Below are positions 6,240 to 12,626 of a DNA stretch of 12,626 nt, piece after piece. Below the pieces are notes generated by a model. That model was given only the letters and a program-made list of their open reading frames with translations. It did not search any database and had not been told where the DNA came from. The DNA lies in NCBI GenBank assembly GCA_900546565.1, contig URDC01000044.1, positions 1 to 12,626 on the forward strand. Direction: 5' to 3'. Both the position numbers and the translations under genes were made by a program. Origin of the DNA: an uncultured Opitutales bacterium. GTDB taxonomy: Bacteria; Verrucomicrobiota; Verrucomicrobiia; Opitutales; Intestinicryptomonadaceae. Position 1 is the first letter of the stretch. Every line of letters starts with the position of its first letter.

Positions 6240-6268
6240 TTGACGGGTAGGGAGCGTTGTGGGATACT
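6240..6268 (+). promoter_or_regulatory. sigma70-type promoter for tRNA-Gly
   Basis: TTGACG (6240-6245), a 17-base spacer and GATACT (6263-6268) match consensus at 5 of 6 and 4 of 6. The predicted start near 6275 lies about 10 nt before the mature tRNA 5' end. No terminator is evident after the tRNA, so this promoter could also feed hisG. Confidence 0.65.
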
Positions 6269-6284
6269 CGTCCGATAATTTAAC

Positions 6285-6358
6285 GCGAGCATAGTTTAGT
6301 GGTAAAACCGCTGTCTTCCACACAGCTGATGTCAGTTCGATTCTGTCTGCTCGCACCA
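6285..6358 (+). tRNA. tRNA-Gly (anticodon TCC, reads GGA/GGG)
   Basis: The cloverleaf folds by hand: acceptor GCGAGCA with TGCTCGC (7 perfect pairs), discriminator A and encoded CCA (6356-6358); D stem GTTT/AAAC with a GG-containing loop; anticodon stem GCTGT/ACAGC with loop CTTCCAC, anticodon TCC at 6317-6319; 4-nt variable loop; T loop TTCGATT. The T stem GTCAG/CTGTC contains one T:T mismatch at the second pair. All invariant positions looked at are present, so it should be functional. Anticodon UCC tRNA-Gly decodes GGA and, by wobble, GGG. Confidence 0.93.
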
Positions 6359-6468
6359 ATATTTACCGCAAAAAACTCGGCGGCGGGGTGCTTTTATACA
6401 TCTTATGTTCGTGCATTGGGCGGCTTTCGCGTCGGTCGGGTGTGCAACAAAACGAAAGATTCTAAATT

Positions 6469-7347
6469 ATGGCAAACCCTCTTATCATGCTCGGCTTCCC
6501 CAAGGGAAGTTTGGAAGAGTCCACTATCGCCCTCTTCGGCAAGGCTGGCTGGAAAATTACAAAAGGCTCGCGCTCCTACAAGCCCTCTATTAACGATCCC
6601 GAACTTGACGGACGTTTCGTGCGCGCTCAGGAAATCAGCCGCTATGTCGAGCAGGGTTTCTTCGACTGCGGTCTTACGGGCTACGATTGGATTGTCGAAA
6701 ACAACAGCGATGTCGTCGAGGTTTGCGACCTCATTTACAGCAAGGCGACAACGCTTAAATCGCGCTGGGTTCTGTGCGTGAAGGAAGACTCGCCCGTCAA
6801 GAGCGTGAAGGACCTTGAAGGCAAGCGCATCGCGACCGAGCTTGTTAATGTCACGAAGAACTATCTCAAAGAAAACGGAGTCAATGCCGAAGTGGAGTTC
6901 TCGTGGGGCGCGACGGAAGTGAAAGTTCCCGATCTCGTCGACGCGATTGCCGACATCACGGAAACGGGCTCTTCACTGAGGGCTAACAATTTGCGCATTG
7001 TCGACACGATGCTGTATACAAACACCAAGTTTATCGCCAACAAGGCGGCTTGGGAAAATCCCGAAAAGCGCGCGAAAATCGAGTCGATTGCGATGCTTTT
7101 GCAGGCGGCTTTGGACGCCAACAACAAGGTCGGTTTGAAGATGAACCTGCCCAAGGCGCATTTGTCGCGCGTGATTTCCGAGTTGCCCGCGTTGCGCAAG
7201 CCAACGATTGCCACGCTCTCCGACGAGGCTTGGGTTGCGGTCGAGACTATTGTCGACGAATCGATTGTCCGCGACATTGTTCCCACGCTCAAAGCAAGCG
7301 GTGCGGAGGGCATTGTCGAGTATCCTCTCAATAAAATCATTCCGTAA
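6469..7347 (+). CDS. hisG: ATP phosphoribosyltransferase, long form (HisG)
   Basis: 292 aa from the ATG at 6469. HisG joins ATP and PRPP to form phosphoribosyl-ATP, the first committed step of histidine synthesis, in the cytoplasm. The N-terminal half has GFPKGSLEESTIALFGKAGW; the PRPP-binding signature DAIADITETGSSLRANNL lies at residues 158-175 (E165, T166, G167). The C-terminal ~75 residues, including LPALRKPTIATLSDEAWVAV and GAEGIVEYPLNKII, form the regulatory HisG_C domain, so this is the hexameric, histidine-inhibited long form that needs no HisZ. The start is supported by the family's usual N-terminus; only a weak GAAAG precedes it. It sits 110 bp after tRNA-Gly, same strand, and ends at a terminator at 7378-7402. 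No other his gene is in the window. Confidence 0.97.
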   Translation: MANPLIMLGFPKGSLEESTIALFGKAGWKITKGSRSYKPSINDPELDGRFVRAQEISRYVEQGFFDCGLTGYDWIVENNSDVVEVCDLIYSKATTLKSRWVLCVKEDSPVKSVKDLEGKRIATELVNVTKNYLKENGVNAEVEFSWGATEVKVPDLVDAIADITETGSSLRANNLRIVDTMLYTNTKFIANKAAWENPEKRAKIESIAMLLQAALDANNKVGLKMNLPKAHLSRVISELPALRKPTIATLSDEAWVAVETIVDESIVRDIVPTLKASGAEGIVEYPLNKIIP

Positions 7348-7377
7348 AAGTGTTTTTTTATTCTGCTCTTTTATGTG

Positions 7378-7402
7378 GCGGGACGTTATGTTCCGCTTTT
7401 TT
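7378..7402 (+). terminator. Terminator after hisG
   Basis: GCGGGAC (7378-7384) pairs with GTTCCGC (7390-7396), one G:T, around GTTAT, followed by TTTTTT and more T-rich sequence. It ends hisG transcription 30-55 bases after its stop and lies just before the Shine-Dalgarno sequence of the next gene. Confidence 0.7.
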
Positions 7403-7434
7403 ATTTTATTGGGATTTTGATGTGGAGGATTTTT

Positions 7435-8598
7435 ATGACTGAAAAAATTTCTAAGATTTCTTCCAACCCAAGCTATATGACGGGCACGGGCGCGGATTGC
7501 AGTACAATGTCCGCTTTGGCTGGGGGAGACTTGTCTTCAATGAAAAACCAAAGGCACATTGGCGAGATTTCGGAGAGTGGGGGAATGGCGGAAAATTTGT
7601 GCGATAGCACAAACCGCCGTTGGGTTTTTTATAAGACGGGCACTGGCGCGGATTGCTGCGCAATGTCCGCTTTGACTGGTGTAGGCTTAACTTCAATGGA
7701 GAGTCAAAGGCACATTGGCGAAGCCGATTGCCGCCGCTTACCAACATTTAAAATAATGGAATGCACGTTGAGGGACGGGGGGAATGTCAACGGGAGTTGG
7801 TTTGACGAAGGGTTGGCACGGAGGATTGTGGAATGCGCCGATGGCGCGGGCGCGGATATTATCGAAGTCGGGTATAAAAACAGCGACAAGTTTTGCAGCA
7901 GGACGCAATTCGGGGAATTCAGGTTTTGCGACGAAGATTTAATCAAGCGCATTACGGAGGGTGTGAGTGCCGAAATATCGGTGCTTGTAGACTGCGGCAG
8001 GTGCGAGCCTGCGGCGTTTTTACCCGCGGGGCAGAGTGCGGTAGATTTGGTGCGTTGTGCGTTCTATGCGCGGGATTCGGCGGAGGCGTTGCGCGTTCTT
8101 GCGGTGCTCAAAGACAAGGGCTACAAGACGGCGGCGTGTATGATGGCGGCTTCGACAATCGGGGAATCGCTGAGCGAAAAAGTCGCGGAGATTGCGGGCT
8201 CGTCGGCGGTCGACATCGTTTATCTAATGGATAGTTACGGCGCGTTATTGCCGGACGAATTTGCGGAAATGGCGAAGATGTATGGCGCGGTTTGCGCGGA
8301 GAACGGGAAGCTTTTCGGCGTCCACTCGCACGACAACTTGCAATGCGCCTTTGCAAACGAGCTCGCTGGGATTTCCGCGGGGGCTCGGATTGCCGACTGC
8401 ACGATTGGCGGGCTCGGCAACGGTGCGGGAAACTGTCGGGCAGAGCTGCTCTTCGGAATATTGCGCGGCGCGGATGCGGCGGCGCGGATTGCGGAATTTG
8501 CGCAAAGGGAAATCGAGCCGATAAAGGCAAAGTTCGGATGCGCCCCGTATCCGAAGTATATGTTGGCGGCGTTGGCTAACACGAAAGTCCGCAAATAA
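7435..8598 (+). CDS. HMGL-like TIM-barrel aldolase with repeat-derived N-terminal extension
   Basis: The ATG at 7435 has GGAGGA at 7424-7429 (5-nt spacing), the best ribosome site in the window, giving 387 aa. The catalytic domain starts only near residue 105: IMECTLRDGG (108-116, with R113 and metal ligand D114), VHSHDN (H297 and H299, metal ligands) and GGLGNGAGNCRAELL near residue 325. These mark the DRE-TIM metallolyase superfamily, nearest in look to 4-hydroxy-2-oxovalerate aldolase-like proteins; the substrate is unknown. Family members normally begin a few residues before the CTLRDGG motif. Residues ~14-96 instead hold two copies of a ~31-residue unit (TGTGADCxxMSALxGxxLxSM...). Either the extension is translated or the region is a leader and the gene starts later, for instance at ATG 7696 or 7756, which lack ribosome sites. 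Bidirectional terminator downstream at 8645. Confidence 0.85.
   Translation: MTEKISKISSNPSYMTGTGADCSTMSALAGGDLSSMKNQRHIGEISESGGMAENLCDSTNRRWVFYKTGTGADCCAMSALTGVGLTSMESQRHIGEADCRRLPTFKIMECTLRDGGNVNGSWFDEGLARRIVECADGAGADIIEVGYKNSDKFCSRTQFGEFRFCDEDLIKRITEGVSAEISVLVDCGRCEPAAFLPAGQSAVDLVRCAFYARDSAEALRVLAVLKDKGYKTAACMMAASTIGESLSEKVAEIAGSSAVDIVYLMDSYGALLPDEFAEMAKMYGAVCAENGKLFGVHSHDNLQCAFANELAGISAGARIADCTIGGLGNGAGNCRAELLFGILRGADAAARIAEFAQREIEPIKAKFGCAPYPKYMLAALANTKVRK
7475..7565 (+). repeat. 91-bp direct repeat, copy A, inside the aldolase ORF
   Basis: Copy A and copy B (7631-7721) align without gaps at 76 of 91 bases by hand. Start-to-start distance is 156 bp, a multiple of three, so both copies read in the same frame. 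Within it GCGGA-TTG and CAA-(TG)-TCCGC around 7491-7513 can form a small hairpin. Confidence 0.8.
7587..7630 (+). terminator. Terminator-like hairpin inside the aldolase ORF
   Basis: GGCGG (7587-7591), four bulged A, then TTTGTGC (7596-7602) pair through a GATA loop with GCACAAA (7607-7613) and CCGCC (7614-7618): 12 pairs. Six T follow at 7625-7630. It lies between the two 91-bp repeats and would act on transcription entering the gene. It may be an attenuator-like element or simply part of the repeat structure. Confidence 0.4.
7631..7721 (+). repeat. 91-bp direct repeat, copy B, inside the aldolase ORF
   Basis: Second copy of the unit at 7475-7565. Its core GCGGA-TTGC-TGC-GCAA-TG-TCCGC forms a 9-bp hairpin with a two-base bulge, slightly better paired than in copy A. 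Differences from copy A are scattered and include silent and conservative changes, so the copies are not very recent duplicates. Confidence 0.8.
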
Positions 8599-8644
8599 GA
8601 GTATTTGGACTGTTTTGAATTTTGCCCTCGGGCAAAGCGGACGC

Positions 8645-8682
8645 AAAAAATCGGCAGAGCGGAATGCACTGCCGATTTTATT
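8645..8682. terminator. Bidirectional terminator between aldolase and glgP
   Basis: AAAATCGGCAG (8647-8657) pairs perfectly with CTGCCGATTTT (8669-8679) around an 11-nt loop; ATTTATT follows on the plus strand and TTTTTT on the minus strand. It lies 47 bases after the aldolase stop and 50 beyond the 3' end of glgP. A second, G+C-rich hairpin (GCCGCG 8687-8692 with CGCGGC 8705-8710) stands between it and the glgP stop. Confidence 0.85.
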
Positions 8683-8731
8683 TATTGCCGCGGCGTGGTG
8701 GCGTCGCGGCGGTGTATGGTGTTTCGCCCGA

Positions 8732-11212
8732 TTAGATGACACGGTCGAGATGCCAAATGTCGTCGGCATACTCGCGGATAGTGCGGTCGGACGAGAATTT
8801 GCCCATCCTTGTTGTGTTGAGAATCGCCATTTTTGCCCAGCGTTTTTTATCCTGAAAGGCTTTGCCGATTTCCGCCTGAGTGTCGCAATACGCCTGATAG
8901 TCGGCGCAAACCATAAACGGATCGCCCCAGTCGAGAATCGACTTTCTAAGAGGCATGAATGCGTTGGGATTTTCGGGCATAAAGTAGTCGGAAACGAGCC
9001 AATCGAGAACATCTTTGAGTTTCTTGTTTTTGGCGTAGAATTCCCACGGGTTGTAGCCGCGACCTTTGAGCTGCTGGACGTCGTCGACGGTCATACCGAA
9101 GATGAAGATATTGTCGTCGCCGACACACTCGCGGATTTCGACGTTTGCGCCGTCGAGAGTGCCGACGGTGATTGCGCCGTTGATGGCGAGTTTCATATTG
9201 CCCGTGCCAGAAGCCTCCTTGCCCGCGGTCGAAATCTGCTCGGAAACGTCCGCCGACGGAATTATGTTCATTGCCGAAGACACGTTGTAATTGGGGATAA
9301 AGACGACCTTCAACTTATCCTTTATGCGCGTGTCGTTATTGATTTTTTCGCCGACTTTGTTTATGGCGTATATGATGTTTTTGGCGATATCGTAACCGGG
9401 GGCCGCCTTTGCGCCGAAGATGAACACGCGCGGGGCGATGTCCATATCGGGGTTGTGCAGGAGCTCGCGGTAGAGAGTCAGGATATGCAGCAGGTTGAGG
9501 TGCTGGCGTTTGTATTCGTGCAGGCGTTTGATTTGCACGTCAAAGAGAGCCTCGGGGTTGACTTTGACGCCGCACGTTTTGAGGATAATGTCGGCCATCT
9601 TCTTTTTGTTGTCGAGTTTGACCGCCATAAAGTCGCGCTGGAATTTCGCGTCGTCGGCGAGGGGTTCGAGCTTGCGGAGTTTGTCCAAGTCGGTCACCCA
9701 GCCGTCGCCGATTTTCGAATCAATCAACGCCGAAAGTTCGGGGTTGGAGACTTTCAGCCAGCGGCGCGGCGTGACGCCGTTTGTCTTGTTGTTGAATTTT
9801 TCGGGCGACATTTCGTAGAAGTCGCGCAGAACGCTTTCTTTGAGAAGTTCGGTGTGCAATGCCGCCACGCCGTTTACGCTGAACGAACCGACTACGGCGA
9901 GATATGCCATACGAATCATCTTCGGGTTGCTTTCTTCGATAATGGAAAGCGACTCTACTTTTTGCGGGTTGTTCGGGAACTTCGCCGCGACCTGTTTGAG
10001 CCAACGCGCGTTGATTTCATAGATGATTTGCAAGTGGCGCGGCAGGAGTTTTTCGAAGAAGGCAACCGACCACTTTTCGAGAGCTTCGGGCAGGAGTGTG
10101 TGATTGGTATAGGCGAACACTTTTGTGCACATGCCCCAAGCGGTGTCCCAATCCAAATGGTGGACGTCCATGAACAGGCGCATAAGTTCGGGGACTGCGA
10201 TTGCCGGATGGGTATCGTTGAGCTGGATTACAACCTTGTCGACGAACTTCGACCAATCCCTGTGGCGCGCCAAATAGCGTTTGATGATGTCCTGCAACGA
10301 GCACGACACAAAGAAATACTGCTGTACGAGGCGCAGCAACTTGCCGTTTTCGGTCTTATCGTTGGGGTAGAGGACGTTCGAGATTGTTTCGCTCATCGCC
10401 TTTTCGTGGACTGCCTGCGCATAGCCGCCCTCGTTGAACGCGTTGAGGTCAAATTCGTTGGATGCGCGCGATTCCCACAAACGCAGGAAGTTTACCGTGT
10501 GCGCGCCGTAGCCGACTACGGGGATATCCCACGGGACGCCGAGAAATTCGCCCTGCGGCTTCCAGACAGGGACCCAATCGCCCTTGTCGTCCATGGAATT
10601 TTCAACGTAGCCGCCGATTTGGATATGCGTCGTGTGTTCGGGGCGGACGATTTCCCACGGCGAGCCGTATTTAAGCCAGTTGTCGGGCGACTCTACCTGT
10701 CTGCCGTTCTCGAAGCTTTGTGTGAAGAGCCCGAACTCGTATCTTATCCCGTAACCGATTGCGGGGTAGTCCAGTGTTGCAAGCGAATCTTGAAAGCAGG
10801 CCGCAAGGCGTCCAAGACCGCCGTTGCCCAACCCCATATCGACTTCGGCGTTCATAATTTCGTCATATTTCAAGCCGAGGTTTTGAAGTGCCTTTTTGGT
10901 GGTATCGAGCAATCCGAGGTTTACGAGAGTGTCTTCGGTGAGTCTGCCGACGAGATATTCGAGCGACATATAATAAATTCTGCGGGCGTCGGACTCTCGC
11001 TGCCGTTTGTTTGTGGCAACAAGATTTCCCATTATGTGTTCGCGCACCGACAATGCCGTTGCTACCCACCAATCCCTGACCGACGCGCTTTCGCGTTCTC
11101 TTGCCAGAGATATTTCCAAATTGCGCAATATGGCATTTTGCATTTGCTCGACCGTGCAGCTTTCATGCGCGACAGAGTTGACCGGTTTTTTTACGGGGGT
11201 GTTTTTTTTCAT
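8732..11212 (-). CDS. glgP: Glycogen/alpha-glucan phosphorylase (GlgP)
   Basis: 826 aa from the ATG at 11212, the usual family length (E. coli GlgP is about 815). The enzyme removes terminal alpha-1,4 glucose from glycogen or maltodextrin with phosphate, giving glucose 1-phosphate, in the cytoplasm with pyridoxal phosphate as cofactor. GT35 motifs in order: GLGNGGLGRLAACFQDSLAT near residue 130, NDTHPAIAVPELMR, KTNGVTPRRW, DVQIKRLHEYKRQ, and the pyridoxal-phosphate site EASGTGNMKLAIN with the cofactor lysine at about residue 674. An in-frame ATG at 11242 would add 10 residues; the predicted promoter places it only ~5 nt from the transcript start, so 11212 is preferred but not proven. No Shine-Dalgarno sequence is seen for either. 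Divergent from the LPS permease; no other glg gene is in the window. Confidence 0.97.
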   Translation of the reverse strand: MKKNTPVKKPVNSVAHESCTVEQMQNAILRNLEISLARERESASVRDWWVATALSVREHIMGNLVATNKRQRESDARRIYYMSLEYLVGRLTEDTLVNLGLLDTTKKALQNLGLKYDEIMNAEVDMGLGNGGLGRLAACFQDSLATLDYPAIGYGIRYEFGLFTQSFENGRQVESPDNWLKYGSPWEIVRPEHTTHIQIGGYVENSMDDKGDWVPVWKPQGEFLGVPWDIPVVGYGAHTVNFLRLWESRASNEFDLNAFNEGGYAQAVHEKAMSETISNVLYPNDKTENGKLLRLVQQYFFVSCSLQDIIKRYLARHRDWSKFVDKVVIQLNDTHPAIAVPELMRLFMDVHHLDWDTAWGMCTKVFAYTNHTLLPEALEKWSVAFFEKLLPRHLQIIYEINARWLKQVAAKFPNNPQKVESLSIIEESNPKMIRMAYLAVVGSFSVNGVAALHTELLKESVLRDFYEMSPEKFNNKTNGVTPRRWLKVSNPELSALIDSKIGDGWVTDLDKLRKLEPLADDAKFQRDFMAVKLDNKKKMADIILKTCGVKVNPEALFDVQIKRLHEYKRQHLNLLHILTLYRELLHNPDMDIAPRVFIFGAKAAPGYDIAKNIIYAINKVGEKINNDTRIKDKLKVVFIPNYNVSSAMNIIPSADVSEQISTAGKEASGTGNMKLAINGAITVGTLDGANVEIRECVGDDNIFIFGMTVDDVQQLKGRGYNPWEFYAKNKKLKDVLDWLVSDYFMPENPNAFMPLRKSILDWGDPFMVCADYQAYCDTQAEIGKAFQDKKRWAKMAILNTTRMGKFSSDRTIREYADDIWHLDRVI

Positions 11213-11253
11213 ACACAAAACTTTTTGATTTTTCGCTGGCATACTATGCCGCT

Positions 11254-11282
11254 TTATAAAATACTGCGCGATGTTCTTACAA
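11254..11282 (-). promoter_or_regulatory. Predicted promoter for glgP
   Basis: Minus-strand TTGTAA (11282-11277), 17-base spacer, TTATAA (11259-11254). Transcription would begin near 11247, upstream of both candidate glgP starts. Its -35 hexamer is the same six base pairs as that of the divergent promoter for the permease. Confidence 0.45.
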
Positions 11283-11305
11283 AAATTCGGGCTTTGCAAT
11301 ATTTT
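11277..11305 (+). promoter_or_regulatory. Predicted promoter for the LptF/LptG-family gene
   Basis: Plus-strand TTACAA (11277-11282), 17-base spacer, TATTTT (11300-11305), placing a start near 11312 and a leader of about 45 nt before the ATG at 11357. Hexamer matches are moderate. Confidence 0.35.
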
Positions 11306-11356
11306 TATGTTGCCAAAATCGACATTTCTATGTCTTACTTTAAGGGGAAAATTCCA

Positions 11357-12520
11357 ATGGGAAGACTGGATAGATACATTTTCTGGCAGGTCGCAGCCGC
11401 CGCGTTTATGACGGTCGGGCTGTTCGTTTTCGTGCTCGTGCTCGGCAATTTGTTCAGGGTTGTCGTGGGCGACCTGCTGGCGGGAAGGGTGGGGCTTTCG
11501 TTCTTTTTTTATATGATTGCGCTTATTATCCCGAGTGTGATTCCCTACTCGCTGCCGATGGGCATGCTTACGGGGATTCTGCTTGTGTTCGGACGAATGT
11601 CGGCGCAGAGCGAAGTCGTGGCAATGAAGGCATGCGGGCGTTCGATTTATTCGATGACTGCTCCCGTTTTTTTGCTCGCGATTATTGCGAGTGTGGGGTC
11701 GCTTTTCATCAATTTCTACTATGCGCCGTCCGCACTGATTGCCTACAAGAATGCAATTAAAAACGTAATCCGCGACAATCCGCTGCAATTCATCAAGGCG
11801 GGCTCGTTTGTGAACGACTTTCCCGGGTATGTGATTTATGCCGACAGGCAGGGGCAGACCCGCAACGAGCTCAACGGATTCCGCATTTGGGAGCTTGACA
11901 AGTCGGGCAGGGCGAGCGTGTCGATTAAAGCCGACAAAGCGGAGGCGTCGTATGACGAGCCGACGGACTCGATTATTTTGGTGCTCAAAAACGGCACTGC
12001 CGAGCGTTCTAATTCCGACGACCCCGAGCAGCTGCGCAGTCCGCTGCCCTCGGCAAAGTTCGAGAGATTACAGGTGAGTCTGCCGCTATCGAAGATTATC
12101 GGCGACTCGCAGTCAATCCGCAAGCAGCCCAAGCATATGACCTTCACCGAGCTGTTGAATGCCCGCAAAACTTGGCACAAGCGTCCGCTCGAATCCTACC
12201 CGCCCGAAAAACGCGACTATTACGCTCGTTGCGACCACATTTCGGTAAATTTCGAAATTCAGCAGAATTTCGCCATGGCGTTTTCGATTTTCTCGCTTGT
12301 CGTGCTCGCCGTTCCCCTCGGGATTAAGGCCTCGCGCAGCGAGACGTTTGCCAACCTCGCGATTGCGGTCGCGTTGGCGATGTCGTATTATATGATGACG
12401 GTTTTTATTGCGTGGCTCGGAAAGTATCCCGATTTGCGTCCCGACTTGCTGATTTGGATTCCGAACTTCCTCTTCCAAGGTGCGGGGGTGTATCTCATCT
12501 ACCGCTCCGCCCGAAACTAA
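11357..12520 (+). CDS. LptF/LptG-family LPS-export ABC permease (YjgP/YjgQ)
   Basis: The ATG at 11357 has AAGGGG nine bases upstream, giving 387 aa starting MGRLDRYIFWQ, the typical family N-terminus. The frame is open far upstream only because it runs antisense through glgP. Membrane helices lie at ~9-33, ~50-78 and ~95-120; residues ~121-300 are a periplasmic beta-jellyroll domain (GYVIYADRQGQ, GFRIWELDKSGRASVSIKAD); three more helices follow at ~305-382, beginning FAMAFSIFSLVVLAVPLGI. LptF and LptG pair with the LptB ATPase to extract LPS and feed it to LptC/LptA. I cannot say which of the two this is; no partner gene is in the window. Its presence argues for a Gram-negative envelope. It is ended by the terminator at 12572-12604. 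Confidence 0.93.
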   Translation: MGRLDRYIFWQVAAAAFMTVGLFVFVLVLGNLFRVVVGDLLAGRVGLSFFFYMIALIIPSVIPYSLPMGMLTGILLVFGRMSAQSEVVAMKACGRSIYSMTAPVFLLAIIASVGSLFINFYYAPSALIAYKNAIKNVIRDNPLQFIKAGSFVNDFPGYVIYADRQGQTRNELNGFRIWELDKSGRASVSIKADKAEASYDEPTDSIILVLKNGTAERSNSDDPEQLRSPLPSAKFERLQVSLPLSKIIGDSQSIRKQPKHMTFTELLNARKTWHKRPLESYPPEKRDYYARCDHISVNFEIQQNFAMAFSIFSLVVLAVPLGIKASRSETFANLAIAVALAMSYYMMTVFIAWLGKYPDLRPDLLIWIPNFLFQGAGVYLIYRSARN

Positions 12521-12538
12521 AAACGGGCGAGGACGTGC

Positions 12539-12626
12539 GCCTCTATTGCGAATTACATTCTAATAATGGATAAAAACGGGGTTCATTGAAACCCGTTTTT
12601 TTTGTTTTTAGATTCGCAATAGAGGC
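12539..12626. repeat. 15-bp inverted repeat enclosing a terminator, at window edge
   Basis: GCCTCTATTGCGAAT (12539-12553) is exactly the reverse complement of 12612-12626, the last 15 bases of the window, so the repeat may be longer. The 58 bases between hold the terminator. Whether this is an extended hairpin in the 3' untranslated RNA or the ends of a small mobile repeat cannot be told from here. Confidence 0.6.
12572..12604 (+). terminator. Terminator after the LptF/LptG-family gene
   Basis: AAAAC-G-GGGTT (12573-12583, one bulged G) pairs with AACCCGTTTT (12590-12599) around CATTGA, followed by further T residues to 12603. It lies about 50-80 bases after the stop at 12520. Confidence 0.8.

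Noticed and set aside
6299..6781. A 160-codon frame starting inside the tRNA and overlapping hisG
   Set aside because: It is a shifted-frame shadow of hisG and begins within the tRNA gene.
7475..7721. Possible CRISPR array
   Set aside because: Only two copies, each too long (91 bp) and too diverged, with no regular short spacers and no cas genes.
8615..11356. A plus-strand frame open for about 900 codons opposite glgP and continuous with the LPS permease gene
   Set aside because: It is the antisense shadow of a strongly codon-biased glgP, whose motifs and length are beyond doubt on the minus strand. The permease has its own start and ribosome site at 11357.

Overview
The window looks like chromosomal DNA from a Gram-negative bacterium. 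It carries an LptF/LptG-type lipopolysaccharide-export permease, several secreted or inner-membrane proteins, a long-form HisG and a glycogen phosphorylase. No gene fixes the phylum. The gene mix and the G+C-rich, poorly Shine-Dalgarno-marked genes would suit a gut or host-associated Verrucomicrobiota/Opitutales-like organism, but that is a guess. Most of the window is moderately G+C-rich housekeeping DNA. Bases about 235-1860 are clearly A+T-richer and hold two poorly recognisable genes.

Layout. 1-232: start of an unrecognised gene on the minus strand, headed by a palindrome at 230-250. 302-502 (+): small unknown protein. 580-1779 (+): secreted Sel1-repeat protein. 1866-2363 (-): GNAT acetyltransferase of the phosphinothricin acetyltransferase type. 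2510-4843 (+): CPA2 (Kef-like) cation:proton antiporter with two C-terminal TrkA-C domains. 4901-5140 (-): small secreted Cys-rich protein. 5141-5496: no gene, but a minus-strand terminator and a strongly structured nested inverted-repeat element. 5497-6183 (-): formate/nitrite transporter family protein whose 3' end lies inside that element. 6285-6358 (+): tRNA-Gly(UCC) with a good promoter. 6469-7347 (+): hisG. 7435-8598 (+): HMGL-like aldolase with an unusual N-terminal extension made of two copies of a 91-bp repeat. 8732-11212 (-): glgP. 11357-12520 (+): LptF/LptG-family permease, divergent from glgP. 12539-12626: inverted repeat around a terminator, running to the window edge.

Most genes are single units separated by good factor-independent terminators, several of them bidirectional between convergent genes (1818-1842, 4850-4888, 8645-8682). 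I see no clear multi-gene operon. The closest case is tRNA-Gly followed by hisG with no obvious terminator between them. The genes do not form one pathway. They cover histidine synthesis (hisG), glycogen breakdown (glgP), envelope assembly (LptF/G), ion and formate transport (Kef-like, FNT) and an undefined aldolase.

The two most unusual observations are non-coding or semi-coding: a roughly 200-nt element at 5321-5526 that folds on paper into a clean three-way junction, and an in-frame structured repeat pair at 7475-7721 resembling in concept the palindromic elements that invade genes in Rickettsia. Either could be a member of a genome-wide repeat family. One genome-wide self-search would decide this.
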